Source: Actinomycetes bacterium
GTDB lineage: Bacteria > Actinomycetota > Actinomycetes > Actinomycetales > Cellulomonadaceae
DNA length: 41,919 nucleotides
Direction: 5' to 3'
Assembly (NCBI GenBank): GCA_021793115.1
Contig: JAJYTJ010000010.1
Location: forward strand, 1-41,919
Part shown: one piece after another, positions 31,117-39,447 of the stretch
Numbering within the stretch: position 1 is the stretch's first letter
Layout of the letters: every line of letters begins with the position of its first letter
Translations under genes and position numbers: made by a program
The notes under the pieces: generated by a model
Told to the model about the DNA's origin: nothing
The model's input: the letters and a program-made list of their open reading frames with translations, nothing else
Databases searched by the model: none

Positions 31117-31130
31117 CCGGGATGTCCCGG
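31117..31130 (-). repeat. Palindrome in the pilT leader
   Basis: 14-base palindrome CCGGGATGTCCCGG (6-base arms) between the pilT promoter and start. The pilM leader shares the 9-mer GGACATCCC with it. Function unknown; a regulator or RNA stem-loop is possible. Confidence 0.4.
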
Positions 31131-31148
31131 TCCGACACTTCATGTGGC

Positions 31149-31174
31149 ATCGGGCGGCGCGGCGGCCAACTTGA
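31149..31174 (-). promoter_or_regulatory. Sigma-28-like promoter of pilTC
   Basis: ACTCAAGT, 16 bases, CGATGC on the minus strand (TCAAGT 31169-31174, CGAT 31149-31152), in the 103-base gap after pilB. Confidence 0.65.
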
Positions 31175-31188
31175 GTGGATCGTGCGCC

Positions 31189-32862
31189 TCACGCAACCAC
31201 GCGGAGGATCTCCTCGATGGACGTCTGCCCGAGGAGCACCTTCTCCCAGCCGTCGTCGCGGAGCGAGACCATGCCCTGCCGCGCGGCCGTGGCTGCGATC
31301 TCGGCGCTGGAGGAGTGCGACACGGCGTGCCGTTCGATCTCCTCCGTGACGGGCATCACCTCATGCAGCGCCATCCGGCCGTGGTAGCCGGTCCGCGAGC
31401 ACGCGACGCAACCCACCGGGCGGAAGATCTCCGGCAGCGTCTCCCCCGCCGGCCAGGGGAAGCGTGCGGAGCGAAGCTCCTCCTCGGTGGGGCGGTACGG
31501 CTCCTTGCACTTCTCGCACAGCCGGCGCGCGAGGCGCTGCGCGACGACGCAGTCGAGCGCGGAGCCGACAAGGAAAGGCTCGATGCCCATCTCGATGAGC
31601 CGGGTGATCGCGCTCGGGGCGTCGTTCGTGTGCAGTGTCGACAGCACGAGGTGGCCGGTGAGGGCGGCCTCGATGGCGATCTGGGCGGTCTCGTGGTCGC
31701 GGATCTCGCCGAGCAGCACCACGTCGGGGTCGCTGCGCAGGATCGAGCGCAGCGCGCCGGCGAACGTCAGTCCGGCCTTCGGGTTGACCTGCACCTGGTT
31801 GATGTTCGGGAGCCGGTACTCGACCGGGTCCTCGACCGTGATGACGTTGATCTCGGGCCGCGAGACGGCGTTGAGCGTCGCGTAGAGGGTCGTCGACTTC
31901 CCTGAGCCTGTGGGTCCCGTGACGAGGATCATCCCGTACGGCTTGGTGTACGAGGCGCGGTACGTCTCGTAGTTGCGGTCGAGGAACGACAGGTCGCGCA
32001 GGTCGAGGCTCGCCGTCGAGTTGTCGAGGATGCGCATGACGATCTTCTCGCCCCACACCGTCGGCAGCGTCGCCACGCGCAGGTCGATCTTGCGCCCGTT
32101 GTGCACCACGGACATGCGGCCGTCCTGCGGCTTGCGCTTCTCCGCGATGTCGATGTCGCTCATGATCTTCACGCGGCTGATGACGCCGCCTTGGATGTTC
32201 TTGGGCGAGCGCTGCACCTCGTGCAGCACGCCGTCGATGCGGTACCGGACGCGCAGGTCCTTCTCGGCCGGCTCGATGTGGATGTCGGACGCCCGGTCGG
32301 TGATCGCCTGGGTCACCAGGAGGTTGACGTAGCGCACGATCGGCGCATCGTCGTCGACCACGTCGCCCATGCGGGCCAGGTCGGCCTCCTGCTCGACCGT
32401 CTCGTCCTCGAACGCGGTGGACAGGTTCTCCATCTCGTCCTCGGCACGGCAGAAGCGGTCGATCGCGCGCAGCACGTTGTCGTAGGTCGCGACGGCAGGG
32501 CGGACCGGCATCCCGACGACCGTCCGGACGTCGTCGATCGCCACGACGTTGCCGGGGTCGGCCGTCGCGAGGACCAGCTGGCCGTCTCGGAGGGCGATCG
32601 GCAGCACGGTGTACCGCCGGCACACCGCCGCTGGCACGAGGGACACCGCCTGCCGGTCCACGGGGTAGTCGTCGAGATCCACGTAGGGCATCCCGACCTG
32701 CTCGGCCAGGGCCTGCACCAGCTGGCCCTCGTTCAGGTAGCCGAGCTCGACGAGCGTGCGCCCCAGGGACGTGTTGCGCGACCCCTGCTCGTCCATCGCG
32801 GCGAGGAGCTGCGCCTCCGTGACCAGACCCTCGTCCAGCAGGATCTCGCCGAGCTGCTTCAC
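31189..32862 (-). CDS. pilB: PilB, pilus extension ATPase with MshEN (c-di-GMP-binding type) domain
   Basis: 557 residues. The N-terminus carries two tandem MshEN motifs (L4-Q26 and L33-Q55, pattern LGxxLxxxGxxxxxxLxxxLxxQ), the 23-residue motif known to bind cyclic di-GMP in MshE-type ATPases. Then SDIHIEP, Walker A GPTGSGKST (316-324), VEDPVEY, Walker B VVLLGEIRD, His box STLHTNDAPSAI and a zinc ribbon CEKC...CVAC. The GTG at 32862 has AGGAGG 9 bases upstream. It powers pilus assembly; the MshEN pair suggests its activity depends on c-di-GMP. Confidence 0.96.
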   Translation of the reverse strand: MKQLGEILLDEGLVTEAQLLAAMDEQGSRNTSLGRTLVELGYLNEGQLVQALAEQVGMPYVDLDDYPVDRQAVSLVPAAVCRRYTVLPIALRDGQLVLATADPGNVVAIDDVRTVVGMPVRPAVATYDNVLRAIDRFCRAEDEMENLSTAFEDETVEQEADLARMGDVVDDDAPIVRYVNLLVTQAITDRASDIHIEPAEKDLRVRYRIDGVLHEVQRSPKNIQGGVISRVKIMSDIDIAEKRKPQDGRMSVVHNGRKIDLRVATLPTVWGEKIVMRILDNSTASLDLRDLSFLDRNYETYRASYTKPYGMILVTGPTGSGKSTTLYATLNAVSRPEINVITVEDPVEYRLPNINQVQVNPKAGLTFAGALRSILRSDPDVVLLGEIRDHETAQIAIEAALTGHLVLSTLHTNDAPSAITRLIEMGIEPFLVGSALDCVVAQRLARRLCEKCKEPYRPTEEELRSARFPWPAGETLPEIFRPVGCVACSRTGYHGRMALHEVMPVTEEIERHAVSHSSSAEIAATAARQGMVSLRDDGWEKVLLGQTSIEEILRVVA

Positions 32863-32913
32863 GGATGTTCCTCCTTCGTGCTGCGCCCTGAGACGCCCAG
32901 GACCGCCTCCTAC

Positions 32914-32939
32914 ATCGGCAGGCCGGCGCCGGCACCTGA
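32914..32939 (-). promoter_or_regulatory. Sigma-28-like promoter of pilB
   Basis: GCTCAGGT, 16 bases, CGATGT on the minus strand (TCAGGT 32934-32939, CGAT 32914-32917), about 50 bases before the GTG. The start would fall near 32903. Confidence 0.62.
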
Positions 32940-33020
32940 GCATCGGCGCGGCGCGTCGCGGTCGAGGGATGGCCGGCGCCAACCAGCCCGGTCAGCCAGC
33001 GAACTGTAGGCATGGTGCAA

Positions 33021-33067
33021 CGCCGGGCGAAAGGGCGTCCCAGGTGGCACCACCGGGTGAAAGGTGG
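33021..33067. repeat. Two direct repeats CCGGGYGAAAGG upstream of pilB
   Basis: Two 17-base copies (33021-33037 and 33051-33067) exactly 30 bases apart share CCGGGYGAAAGG, each with short complementary ends (CGCC/GGCG and CACC/GGTG). The imperfect palindrome GGTGGCACCACC lies between them. They sit 80-130 bases upstream of the pilB -35, where an activator could bind on the same helix face. The rest of 32863-33146 holds the pilB promoter and the aroE hairpin. Confidence 0.55.
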
Positions 33068-33131
33068 GACGTCGGCACCCGGACCGCGGCCCCGGCACTG
33101 CGCGTCGGCCACCGAGGACCCGGGCGGACGC

Positions 33132-33163
33132 CCCTCGGCGCCGGGCCTACCCCGCGCCGAGGG
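33132..33163 (-). terminator. Hairpin spanning the aroE stop codon
   Basis: Perfect 10-base arms CCCTCGGCGC (33132-33141) / GCGCCGAGGG (33154-33163) around a 12-base loop that contains the aroE TAG. It probably ends the alaS-ruvX-mltG-aroE transcript before the pilus cassette. Confidence 0.5.
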
Positions 33164-33989
33164 CCTCGTCGAGCGCGGCCGCCATGGCCCCCAGCGGCGC
33201 GACGCGCCCGGTCATGAGCCGCACCTGCTCCGCCGCCTGGTGCAGCAGCATCCGCTCGCCGCCCACCACGGTCCCGCCCGCCCCGCGCCAGGCCTCGCCG
33301 AGCGCGGTCGGCCGCGGCTCGTACGCGATGTCGAGGAGCACTCCCCCGCTGCGCCCGACGAGCGACGCCGCGACGTCGTCGGCGCCGTGCGGGGGCAGCG
33401 TGGACACGACGACGTCCGCGGCCGCGACCTCGGCGTGCGCACGGTCGAAGCCGCGGAACTGCGGGGCCACCCCCATGCGGTGGGCCGCGCGGACGAGCGC
33501 CCCGGACCGCCCGAGCGAGCGGACGTAGACCACGGCGTCGGTGACGCCGAGCTCGGCCAGCGCCGCGAGGGCCGACGCCGCGGTGGCGCCCCCGCCCAGC
33601 ACGGCCGCGGTCACCGGGACGCGCCCGGCCAGGCCCTCGCGGAGCGCGGCCGCGAGGCCGTGCACGTCGGTGTTCGCCCCGACGAGGGTGTGCCCGCCGC
33701 GCTCGGGCTGCACGAGCACCGTGTTGACGGCACCGACCACCTCGGCCAGCGGCTCGACGTGGTCGAGCAGCGGTAGCACGGCGCGCTTGAGCGGCATGGT
33801 GAGCGACAGGCCGGCCCACGCGCCGTCGAGCCCGGCGAGGAACGCGACCAGGCCGTCCTCCGTCACGTCCTCGGCGGTGTACCGCCAGCCGGTGAGCCCG
33901 AGCGCCCGGTAGGCCGCCGTGTGCAGCACCGGGGACAGGGAGTGCGCGATCGGGTGCCCGAGCACCGCCGCGCGCCGCGACGTCGCCAC
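33147..33989 (-). CDS. aroE: Shikimate dehydrogenase
   Basis: NADPH-dependent reduction of 3-dehydroshikimate. It has 280 residues. The N-terminal substrate domain has GHPIAHSLSPVLH, LSLTMPLKRAVLPLLD (catalytic Lys) and GAVNTVL, and GANTDVHGLAAAL supplies the catalytic Asp. The cofactor domain has VLGGGATAASALAAL in the nucleotide-binding place. The GTG at 33989 lies 3 bases after the mltG stop. It is the usual member of the alaS-ruvX-mltG-aroE block. Confidence 0.93.
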   Translation of the reverse strand: MATSRRAAVLGHPIAHSLSPVLHTAAYRALGLTGWRYTAEDVTEDGLVAFLAGLDGAWAGLSLTMPLKRAVLPLLDHVEPLAEVVGAVNTVLVQPERGGHTLVGANTDVHGLAAALREGLAGRVPVTAAVLGGGATAASALAALAELGVTDAVVYVRSLGRSGALVRAAHRMGVAPQFRGFDRAHAEVAAADVVVSTLPPHGADDVAASLVGRSGGVLLDIAYEPRPTALGEAWRGAGGTVVGGERMLLHQAAEQVRLMTGRVAPLGAMAAALDEALGAG

Positions 33990-33992
33990 GGG

Positions 33993-35216
33993 TCAGGGCG
34001 TGGCGCCGGCGCTGGCCGTCTGGTGCTGGGCCAGCCACGCCTGGTAGGCGGCGATGTCCTGGTTGTGCTGGTCGAGGGTGTCCTCGAACTTCGTCTCCTT
34101 GGTGTCGCCGTTGACCAGCTGCCAGAAGATCCACGTGCCGTCGGCCGGGTGGAGCACCGCGTCGATCGACGCGGTGCCCGGCGAGGCGATCGGCGTCGGC
34201 GGCAGGCCGAGGTGCTTGTAGGTGTTGTACGGGTTGCTCGCGTCCTGGTTCTCCGCGGTCGTCGGCGCGGTGCCGGGGTGACCGGCGCCGTACGAGGTCG
34301 TCGCGTCGATCTGCAGCGGCATGTCGCGGGCCAGCCGGTTGTCGATCGCGCGCGCCATGGGCGGCCGATCCTGGTTGCGCGCCGCCTCGCGCTCGACGAG
34401 CGACGCCTTGGTGAGCACGGTCTTCCACTGGTCCTGCGGCACGCCCTTGGCCGTGAGCACCGCCACCGTCTGCGTGGTCATCTGCTTGAGCACGCTGGCG
34501 GCGGTCGCCCCGGGCTCGACCTGGTACGTGCTGGGGAAGAGCCAGCCCTCGGGGTTGCCGCCCGCCTCCGCGGGCAGCCCGATGGCGGCCGGGTCCTTGA
34601 GGGCGGCCTGGAGGTCACCGACCGGGATGAGGGTCACGTCGTGGATGCGCGTGACGATCTGGGCCACCGTGTAGCCCTCCGGGATCGTCACCTTCATCGA
34701 GACCCGGTTGGCAGGGTTGAGCAGCGCGGTCACGGCGTCGACGGCCCGCTGCTCCTTGAGGAGGCTGTACGTCCCGGGCTGGATCTTGGCGGCGTCCGGG
34801 TTGGCGGCGAAGGCGTCGATGAATGCCTTCGCGGTGGCCACGACCCCGGCCTTCTGCAGCGTGGCCGCCATGGCCGCACCGGTGTCGCCTGGGTTGATCT
34901 GCACCGTCACGGGCGGGTAGGCGCCCGGGCCCGGGTAGTCCGCGACGCCCGCCGTGGCGCCGCCGCCCCGGTGGTTGCCGAACACCGACCAGCCGACGTA
35001 GGCCGTGCCGGCGACGAGCAGCAGCGTGACGAGGATCGCGATGACGCGCGTGCGCCGCGACTGGGACCGTGCGCGCGCGGCGTGCTGGCGCTCGCGCGCC
35101 CGGCTGCGCCGCGGCGGCTCCTGCTGCGGCGGCACGCCACCGCCCCCCGCGGCGGGCTCGTCCGGCGTCGGCGCGCCGTCCATGGGGGGCCACCAGTCGA
35201 TGCGGCTGTCGCTCAC
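33993..35216 (-). CDS. mltG: Endolytic murein transglycosylase MltG
   Basis: Membrane-anchored lytic transglycosylase (YceG family) that cleaves nascent glycan strands and sets their length. It has 407 residues: a cytoplasmic Pro/Arg-rich tail (1-56), one membrane helix (about 57-79), a LysM-like region (INPGDTGAAMAATLQKAGVV), then the catalytic domain with PEGWLFPSTYQV and the catalytic Glu in KASLVEREA. PLQIDATTSYG and NPYNTYKHLGLPPTPIASPG are strong family signatures. The GTG at 35216 overlaps the ruvX stop as GTGA. Confidence 0.96.
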   Translation of the reverse strand: MSDSRIDWWPPMDGAPTPDEPAAGGGGVPPQQEPPRRSRARERQHAARARSQSRRTRVIAILVTLLLVAGTAYVGWSVFGNHRGGGATAGVADYPGPGAYPPVTVQINPGDTGAAMAATLQKAGVVATAKAFIDAFAANPDAAKIQPGTYSLLKEQRAVDAVTALLNPANRVSMKVTIPEGYTVAQIVTRIHDVTLIPVGDLQAALKDPAAIGLPAEAGGNPEGWLFPSTYQVEPGATAASVLKQMTTQTVAVLTAKGVPQDQWKTVLTKASLVEREAARNQDRPPMARAIDNRLARDMPLQIDATTSYGAGHPGTAPTTAENQDASNPYNTYKHLGLPPTPIASPGTASIDAVLHPADGTWIFWQLVNGDTKETKFEDTLDQHNQDIAAYQAWLAQHQTASAGATP

Positions 35217-35752
35217 CGGTCCGTCACTCCCGAGTCGTCTGGCCGGTCCGCGTCCCCCTGCGTGCCACCGACCGGGTCGGCATCGACCCGCTCACCGGGA
35301 CGTCGCCCCGTGGCCCGCTCCGCGTCCAACGCGTCCTGCAAGATCACCACCGCCGCCGCCTGGTCGACGACCGAGCGGTGCCGGCGCCCGGGTCGCCCCG
35401 AGGCCGTGAGCGCGCGATGCGCGGACACCGTGCTCATCCGCTCATCGACGAGGCGCACCGCGATGGGGGCGAGCCTCTCCGCCAACGACGTAGCGTACGC
35501 GCGGGCCATGGCCGCGGACGCGCCCTCGGCGCCCGAGAGGTGCCGTGGCAGCCCGACGTACACCGTCCGGGCACCGCGTTCGCGCACTTCTGCCACGATC
35601 GCGGCCAGGTCGCCCGCCCCTCGCGGCAACGTCGCGACCGGCGTCGCCACGAGGCCGTCCGGGTCGCTCGCGGCGAGCCCCACGCGCACCGACCCGACGT
35701 CGACCCCGAGCCGCGGGCCCCGGGTGACGTCGTCGACCTCCGGCGCGCTCAG
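35213..35752 (-). CDS. ruvX: RuvX/YqgF family Holliday-junction resolvase-like nuclease, probable CTG start
   Basis: RNase H-fold protein linked to 16S rRNA 5' processing and Holliday-junction resolution. The family N-terminus [20 protein letters not shown] contains the first catalytic Asp. Later motifs are [30 protein letters not shown] and [13 protein letters not shown] with further catalytic acids. The first ATG or GTG in frame is the GTG at 35689, which falls after the catalytic Asp and would delete it. The only plausible earlier start is the CTG at 35752, overlapping the alaS stop as CTGA, which gives 179 residues ([18 protein letters not shown]...). Confidence 0.88.
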   Translation of the reverse strand: MSAPEVDDVTRGPRLGVDVGSVRVGLAASDPDGLVATPVATLPRGAGDLAAIVAEVRERGARTVYVGLPRHLSGAEGASAAMARAYATSLAERLAPIAVRLVDERMSTVSAHRALTASGRPGRRHRSVVDQAAAVVILQDALDAERATGRRPGERVDADPVGGTQGDADRPDDSGVTDR

Positions 35753-38445
35753 GCCCGGACCGCCGTGACGATCGCCTCCAGGGCGGCGCCGATCTGCGCG
35801 GCGTCCTGGCCGCCGCCCTGGGCGACGTCGTCCTTGCCCCCGCCGCCGCCCCCGAGGACGCGCGAGGCCGTCCGCACGAGCTCGCCCGCGCGCAGACCGG
35901 CGGCACGCGCCCCGGCGTTCGTCGCGACGACGACGACCGGCCGTCCCTTGCTCGTCCCGGCGATCGCCACGACCGCCGGACCCGAGTCGCCCAGCCGCGT
36001 CCGCACGTCCAGCACGAGCGTGCGCAGGTCGTCGGCGGACGCCACGTCCCCCGCGTCGCTCGCCACGACGCGGACCGCGCCCACCACCGCGGCCGCGCCG
36101 GCGAGGGCGCCCGCCTGGGCGAGCAGCCGGCCCTGGTGCAGCCCGGCGAGCTCCTTCTCGGACTCCTTGAGGCGGTTGACGAGCGAGGCCACCCGGTCCG
36201 TCAGCTCGTCGGGCCGCGCGCCGAGGAGGGTCGAGAGCTGGCCGACGAGGGCACGCTCCTTGGCGTGCTGGCTGTACGCGCCGTCCCCGACGAGCGCGTC
36301 CACGCGGCGCACGCCCGAACCGATCGACGCCTCACCGAGCAGGGTGACGAGGCCGAGCTCGCCCGACTGCTTGACGTGCGTGCCGGCGCACAGCTCGAGC
36401 GACCAGTCGCCGCCGATGGACACCACGCGGACGACGTTGCCGTACTTCTCGCCGAACAGGGCCATCGCGCCGAGCGCGCGCGCCTCGTCGATCGGCATGG
36501 TGCGGTCGGTGACCTCGAGGTTGTCCTGGAGCCGCTCGTTCACTCGGCCCTCGATCTGCGCCAGCGCGCCCGACGGCACGGCCGAGCCCGACCGGAAGTC
36601 GAAGCGGAGCCGGCTCGGCGCGTTCTCCGAGCCCGCCTGCGTGGCCGTGGCCCCGAGCTCCTCACGCAACGCCTTGTGGACCATGTGGGTCGCGGTGTGC
36701 GCGCGGGCGATCGCGCGGCGGCGGTCCGTGTCGATGGAGGCGGTGCCGGACTCGCCGAACGTCACGGTGCCGTCGACGAGGCGGCCGCGGTGCACGTTGA
36801 GGCCCTTGATGGGCGCCTGGACGTCGTCGACCTCCATGCGAGCCCCGCCGTCGAACAGGATGACGCCCTGGTCCGCGAGCTGGCCACCCGCCTCGGCGTA
36901 GAACGGCGTGACGTCGAGGATCACCTCGACGTGCGCGGGAGCGGTGGCCGCCGGGGCGCTCTGGCCGTCGACGAGCAGCCCGACGACGGACCCGCGCGCG
37001 ATCTGGTCGGTGTAGCCGACGAACCGCACCGCGTGGCCGGTGTCGCCGAGCAGCCGCTGGTGCACCTCGCCGTAGACCTGCGTGTTCGCGTGGCCGGTCT
37101 TCTTGGCCAGCGCGTCGGCGCGGGCCCGCGACCGCTGCTCGGCCATGAGCGTGCGGAACGCCTGCTCGTCGACGTCCACGCCCTGCTCCGCGGCCATCTC
37201 GAGCGTGAGGTCGATCGGGAAGCCGTAGGTGTCGTGCAGCGCGAAGGCCTGCTCGCCCGACAGCACCGGCGTGGCGCCCTCGGGCGTCGCCCGCCGGACG
37301 CCGGCGACCGCGGTGTCGAGGATGGTGGTGCCCGACTCGAGCGTGCGCAGGAACGCCTCCTCCTCGCCGTACGCGACCTGCGAGATCCGCGCGAAGTCGG
37401 TGGCGACGTTCGGGTAGCTCGGGCTCATGGCGTCCCGGCTGACGGGCAGGAGCTCGGGCAGCACCGGCTCGCGCACGCCCAGCAGGCGCATCGAACGCAC
37501 GGTGCGACGCAGCAGGCGACGCAGCACGTAGCCCCGGCCCTCGTTCGAGGGGGTCACACCGTCGCCGATGAGCATGAGGGCGCTGCGGACGTGGTCGGCG
37601 ACCACGCGCATGCGGACGTCCTCGGTCTCGTCCGTCCCGTAGGTGTGGCCCGAGATGTCCTGCGCGCGCTGGATGACAGGGAAGACCTCGTCGATCTCGT
37701 AGAGGTTGCGCTTGCCCTGCAGCAGGAACGCGATGCGCTCGAGCCCGGCGCCGGTGTCGATCGCCTTCTTGTCGAGCTCGCCCAGCAGCGGGTAGTCCTT
37801 GCCCTGGCCCTCGCCCCGGACGAACTGGTCGAAGACGAGGTTCCAGACCTCGAGGTACCGGTCGCCGCCCGGGTCCACGGCGCCGCCGACGGCCTCGGGT
37901 CCGAACTCCGGGCCCCGGTCGACGTGGAACTCCGCGCACGGCCCCGCCGGCCCGGGCTGGCCGGTGTCCCAGAAGATCTTCTCGCGGGGCAGCCGGACGA
38001 TGTGCCGCCGGTCGATGCCGACCCGCTGCAGCGCGTCCAGCGACACGTCGTCCTGGTCCCAGATGGTCACCCAGAGCTTGTCGCCGTCGAACCCGTAGCC
38101 GCCGTCGCCCTGCGCGGACGTCAGGAGGTCCCACGCGAACTCGATGGCACCCTCCTTGAAGTAGTCCCCGAAGGAGAAGTTTCCGTTCATCTGGAAGAAC
38201 GTGCCGTGCCGCGTCGTCTTGCCGACGTTCTCGATGTCGTTGGTGCGGATGCACTTCTGCACCGAGGCGACCCGCGGCCACGGCGGCTCGGTGGTGCCGA
38301 GGATGTACGGGATGAAGGGCACCATGCCCGCGATGGTGAAGAGGATCGACGGGTCGGGCGAGATGAGCGGGACCGACGGCACGATGGCGTGGTCCTTGGA
38401 CTCGAAGTAGTCGAGCCAGCGCTGACGGATCTCGGCGGTACGCAT
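35749..38445 (-). CDS. alaS: Alanyl-tRNA synthetase
   Basis: Charges tRNA-Ala and edits Ser/Gly mischarges. It has 898 residues. The class II aminoacylation core is near the N-terminus ([46 protein letters not shown]) with [15 protein letters not shown]. The editing domain has [11 protein letters not shown] near residue 580 and [13 protein letters not shown] near 685, the zinc-binding His and Cys. The C-terminal C-Ala domain has the glycine-rich [21 protein letters not shown] 38445 has GAAGGG upstream. Confidence 0.98.
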   Translation of the reverse strand: MRTAEIRQRWLDYFESKDHAIVPSVPLISPDPSILFTIAGMVPFIPYILGTTEPPWPRVASVQKCIRTNDIENVGKTTRHGTFFQMNGNFSFGDYFKEGAIEFAWDLLTSAQGDGGYGFDGDKLWVTIWDQDDVSLDALQRVGIDRRHIVRLPREKIFWDTGQPGPAGPCAEFHVDRGPEFGPEAVGGAVDPGGDRYLEVWNLVFDQFVRGEGQGKDYPLLGELDKKAIDTGAGLERIAFLLQGKRNLYEIDEVFPVIQRAQDISGHTYGTDETEDVRMRVVADHVRSALMLIGDGVTPSNEGRGYVLRRLLRRTVRSMRLLGVREPVLPELLPVSRDAMSPSYPNVATDFARISQVAYGEEEAFLRTLESGTTILDTAVAGVRRATPEGATPVLSGEQAFALHDTYGFPIDLTLEMAAEQGVDVDEQAFRTLMAEQRSRARADALAKKTGHANTQVYGEVHQRLLGDTGHAVRFVGYTDQIARGSVVGLLVDGQSAPAATAPAHVEVILDVTPFYAEAGGQLADQGVILFDGGARMEVDDVQAPIKGLNVHRGRLVDGTVTFGESGTASIDTDRRRAIARAHTATHMVHKALREELGATATQAGSENAPSRLRFDFRSGSAVPSGALAQIEGRVNERLQDNLEVTDRTMPIDEARALGAMALFGEKYGNVVRVVSIGGDWSLELCAGTHVKQSGELGLVTLLGEASIGSGVRRVDALVGDGAYSQHAKERALVGQLSTLLGARPDELTDRVASLVNRLKESEKELAGLHQGRLLAQAGALAGAAAVVGAVRVVASDAGDVASADDLRTLVLDVRTRLGDSGPAVVAIAGTSKGRPVVVVATNAGARAAGLRAGELVRTASRVLGGGGGGKDDVAQGGGQDAAQIGAALEAIVTAVRA

Positions 38446-38465
38446 GGTGCCCTTCGTGGTTCTCG

Positions 38466-38486
38466 GCGCGCCCGGGCGGGGCGCGC
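38466..38486 (-). terminator. GC hairpin just upstream of alaS
   Basis: 8-base arms GCGCGCCC (38466-38473) / GGGCGCGC (38479-38486), 5-base loop, ending about 20 bases before the alaS ATG and about 70 bases after the previous stop. It is either a terminator of the DUF948-DUF6167 pair or a leader structure. A perfect 12-mer palindrome GTTCCGCGGAAC lies at 38522-38533. Confidence 0.35.
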
Positions 38487-38554
38487 GACTCCTCTAGGTC
38501 AAGCGTCGCAGACGCCGGATCGTTCCGCGGAACCGGTCTCGTCGTGCGCGACGG

Positions 38555-38932
38555 TCAGAAGAAGGCGTAGCCGTCGTCGTCGTCCGGGTCCTCCAGCTGA
38601 CCCGAGGCCCAGGCGGGCGGCACGTCACGGCGCTGCGGGGCGGCCGGGGGGCGCGATCCGCGCAGCTCGGCCCAGGCGGCTCGGCCCTTGGCGCGCACCT
38701 CGTCCAGGTCGGCGCCCTCGCCGAGGAGCGCCGTGCGCAGCTCCTCCTCGCGCTCGGCGATCCCCGCGGCGAGCTCGCCGAGCATGCCCCGCGCGGTGCG
38801 GCCCACCTTGGCGGCGGTGTCGAACGCCGCCGCCGCGTCGGCGGGCACGTACTGCGCGTAGAGCCCGCGCCCGTAGCGCACCGCCGTCACGGTCACCCCG
38901 ACGCCGACGCCCATCCAGAACAGGCGCTTCAT
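38555..38932 (-). CDS. DUF6167-like small membrane protein
   Basis: 125 residues of unknown function. KRLFWMGVGVGVTVTAVRYGR is a glycine-zipper membrane segment at the N-terminus. Then a helical stretch (AFDTAAKVGRTARGMLGELAAGIAEREEELRTALLG) and an acidic, disordered tail ending DDDDGYAFF. The layout and neighbours match the actinobacterial DUF6167 family, conserved between rpsD and alaS. The ATG overlaps the DUF948 stop (ATGA). Confidence 0.8.
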   Translation of the reverse strand: MKRLFWMGVGVGVTVTAVRYGRGLYAQYVPADAAAAFDTAAKVGRTARGMLGELAAGIAEREEELRTALLGEGADLDEVRAKGRAAWAELRGSRPPAAPQRRDVPPAWASGQLEDPDDDDGYAFF

Positions 38933-39309
38933 GCCTTCGTCCTCGACCGCAGCCCCGAGAGGGCTCGCCGCACGCCGTGGGAGAACGCCGCGACCTTGAT
39001 CATGGGGCCACCCACCGTCGCGGCGAACAGCGCGGTGAGCGCCGAGACGTTCTGGGAGACGTCGGCCGCGGCCGTGGTGACCTTGTCCACCTTCTCCAGC
39101 TGGACGTTGCCCGACGCCACGGCCTTGGCCGCCTCGTCGATGACGGGCAGCGTGTGGTCGGTCATCTCGGTCAGCGCGCGCGTCGCGGAGTCGAACGTGC
39201 GCCCCAGCTTCACGAGCGGCACGGCGAGGATCCCGACGAGGACGGCGAACCCGAGCGCCGCGAGCAACCCGGCGATCGCGGCGAGCAGCCGCGCGACCTC
39301 AGCCACCAT
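38929..39309 (-). CDS. DUF948 family membrane protein
   Basis: 126 residues. One membrane segment (about 6-32, LLAAIAGLLAALGFAVLVGILAVPLV) is followed by a helical region with the DUF948 pattern (LVKLGRTFDSATRALTEMTDHTLPVIDEAAKAV) that resembles methyl-accepting or methyltransferase-coiled segments. Conserved in actinobacteria upstream of alaS; function unknown. ATG 39309 has AAGGGAG 5 bases upstream. Probably co-transcribed with the DUF6167 gene. Confidence 0.85.
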   Translation of the reverse strand: MVAEVARLLAAIAGLLAALGFAVLVGILAVPLVKLGRTFDSATRALTEMTDHTLPVIDEAAKAVASGNVQLEKVDKVTTAAADVSQNVSALTALFAATVGGPMIKVAAFSHGVRRALSGLRSRTKA

Positions 39310-39397
39310 GCCGCTCCCTTCCTCGTCGGGCGCTACGCGCCCGCGTCACCTGGCACACCCTATCGAGCCCGGCGCACCGCGTCCGTGCCCTGCTGCG

Positions 39398-39434
39398 ACG
39401 ACGCCCCGCGTGCCGAGGCAGCGCGGGGCGTCGT
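39398..39434 (-). terminator. Strong terminator of rpsD
   Basis: Perfect 13-base arms ACGACGCCCCGCG (39398-39410) and its complement (39422-39434), with an 11-base loop that can itself pair. It begins 14 bases after the rpsD stop. No U-tract, so of the stem-only actinobacterial kind. Confidence 0.8.
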
Positions 39435-39447
39435 GGAGCGTTCGGGG

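Noticed and set aside
30862..33112. Long minus-strand frames overlapping pilB and pilT in other phases
   Set aside because: Arg/Ala/Gly-rich shadows of well-identified motor ATPases.
35213..35689. ruvX beginning at GTG 35689
   Set aside because: Would delete the catalytic aspartate motif that is intact directly upstream in the same frame.
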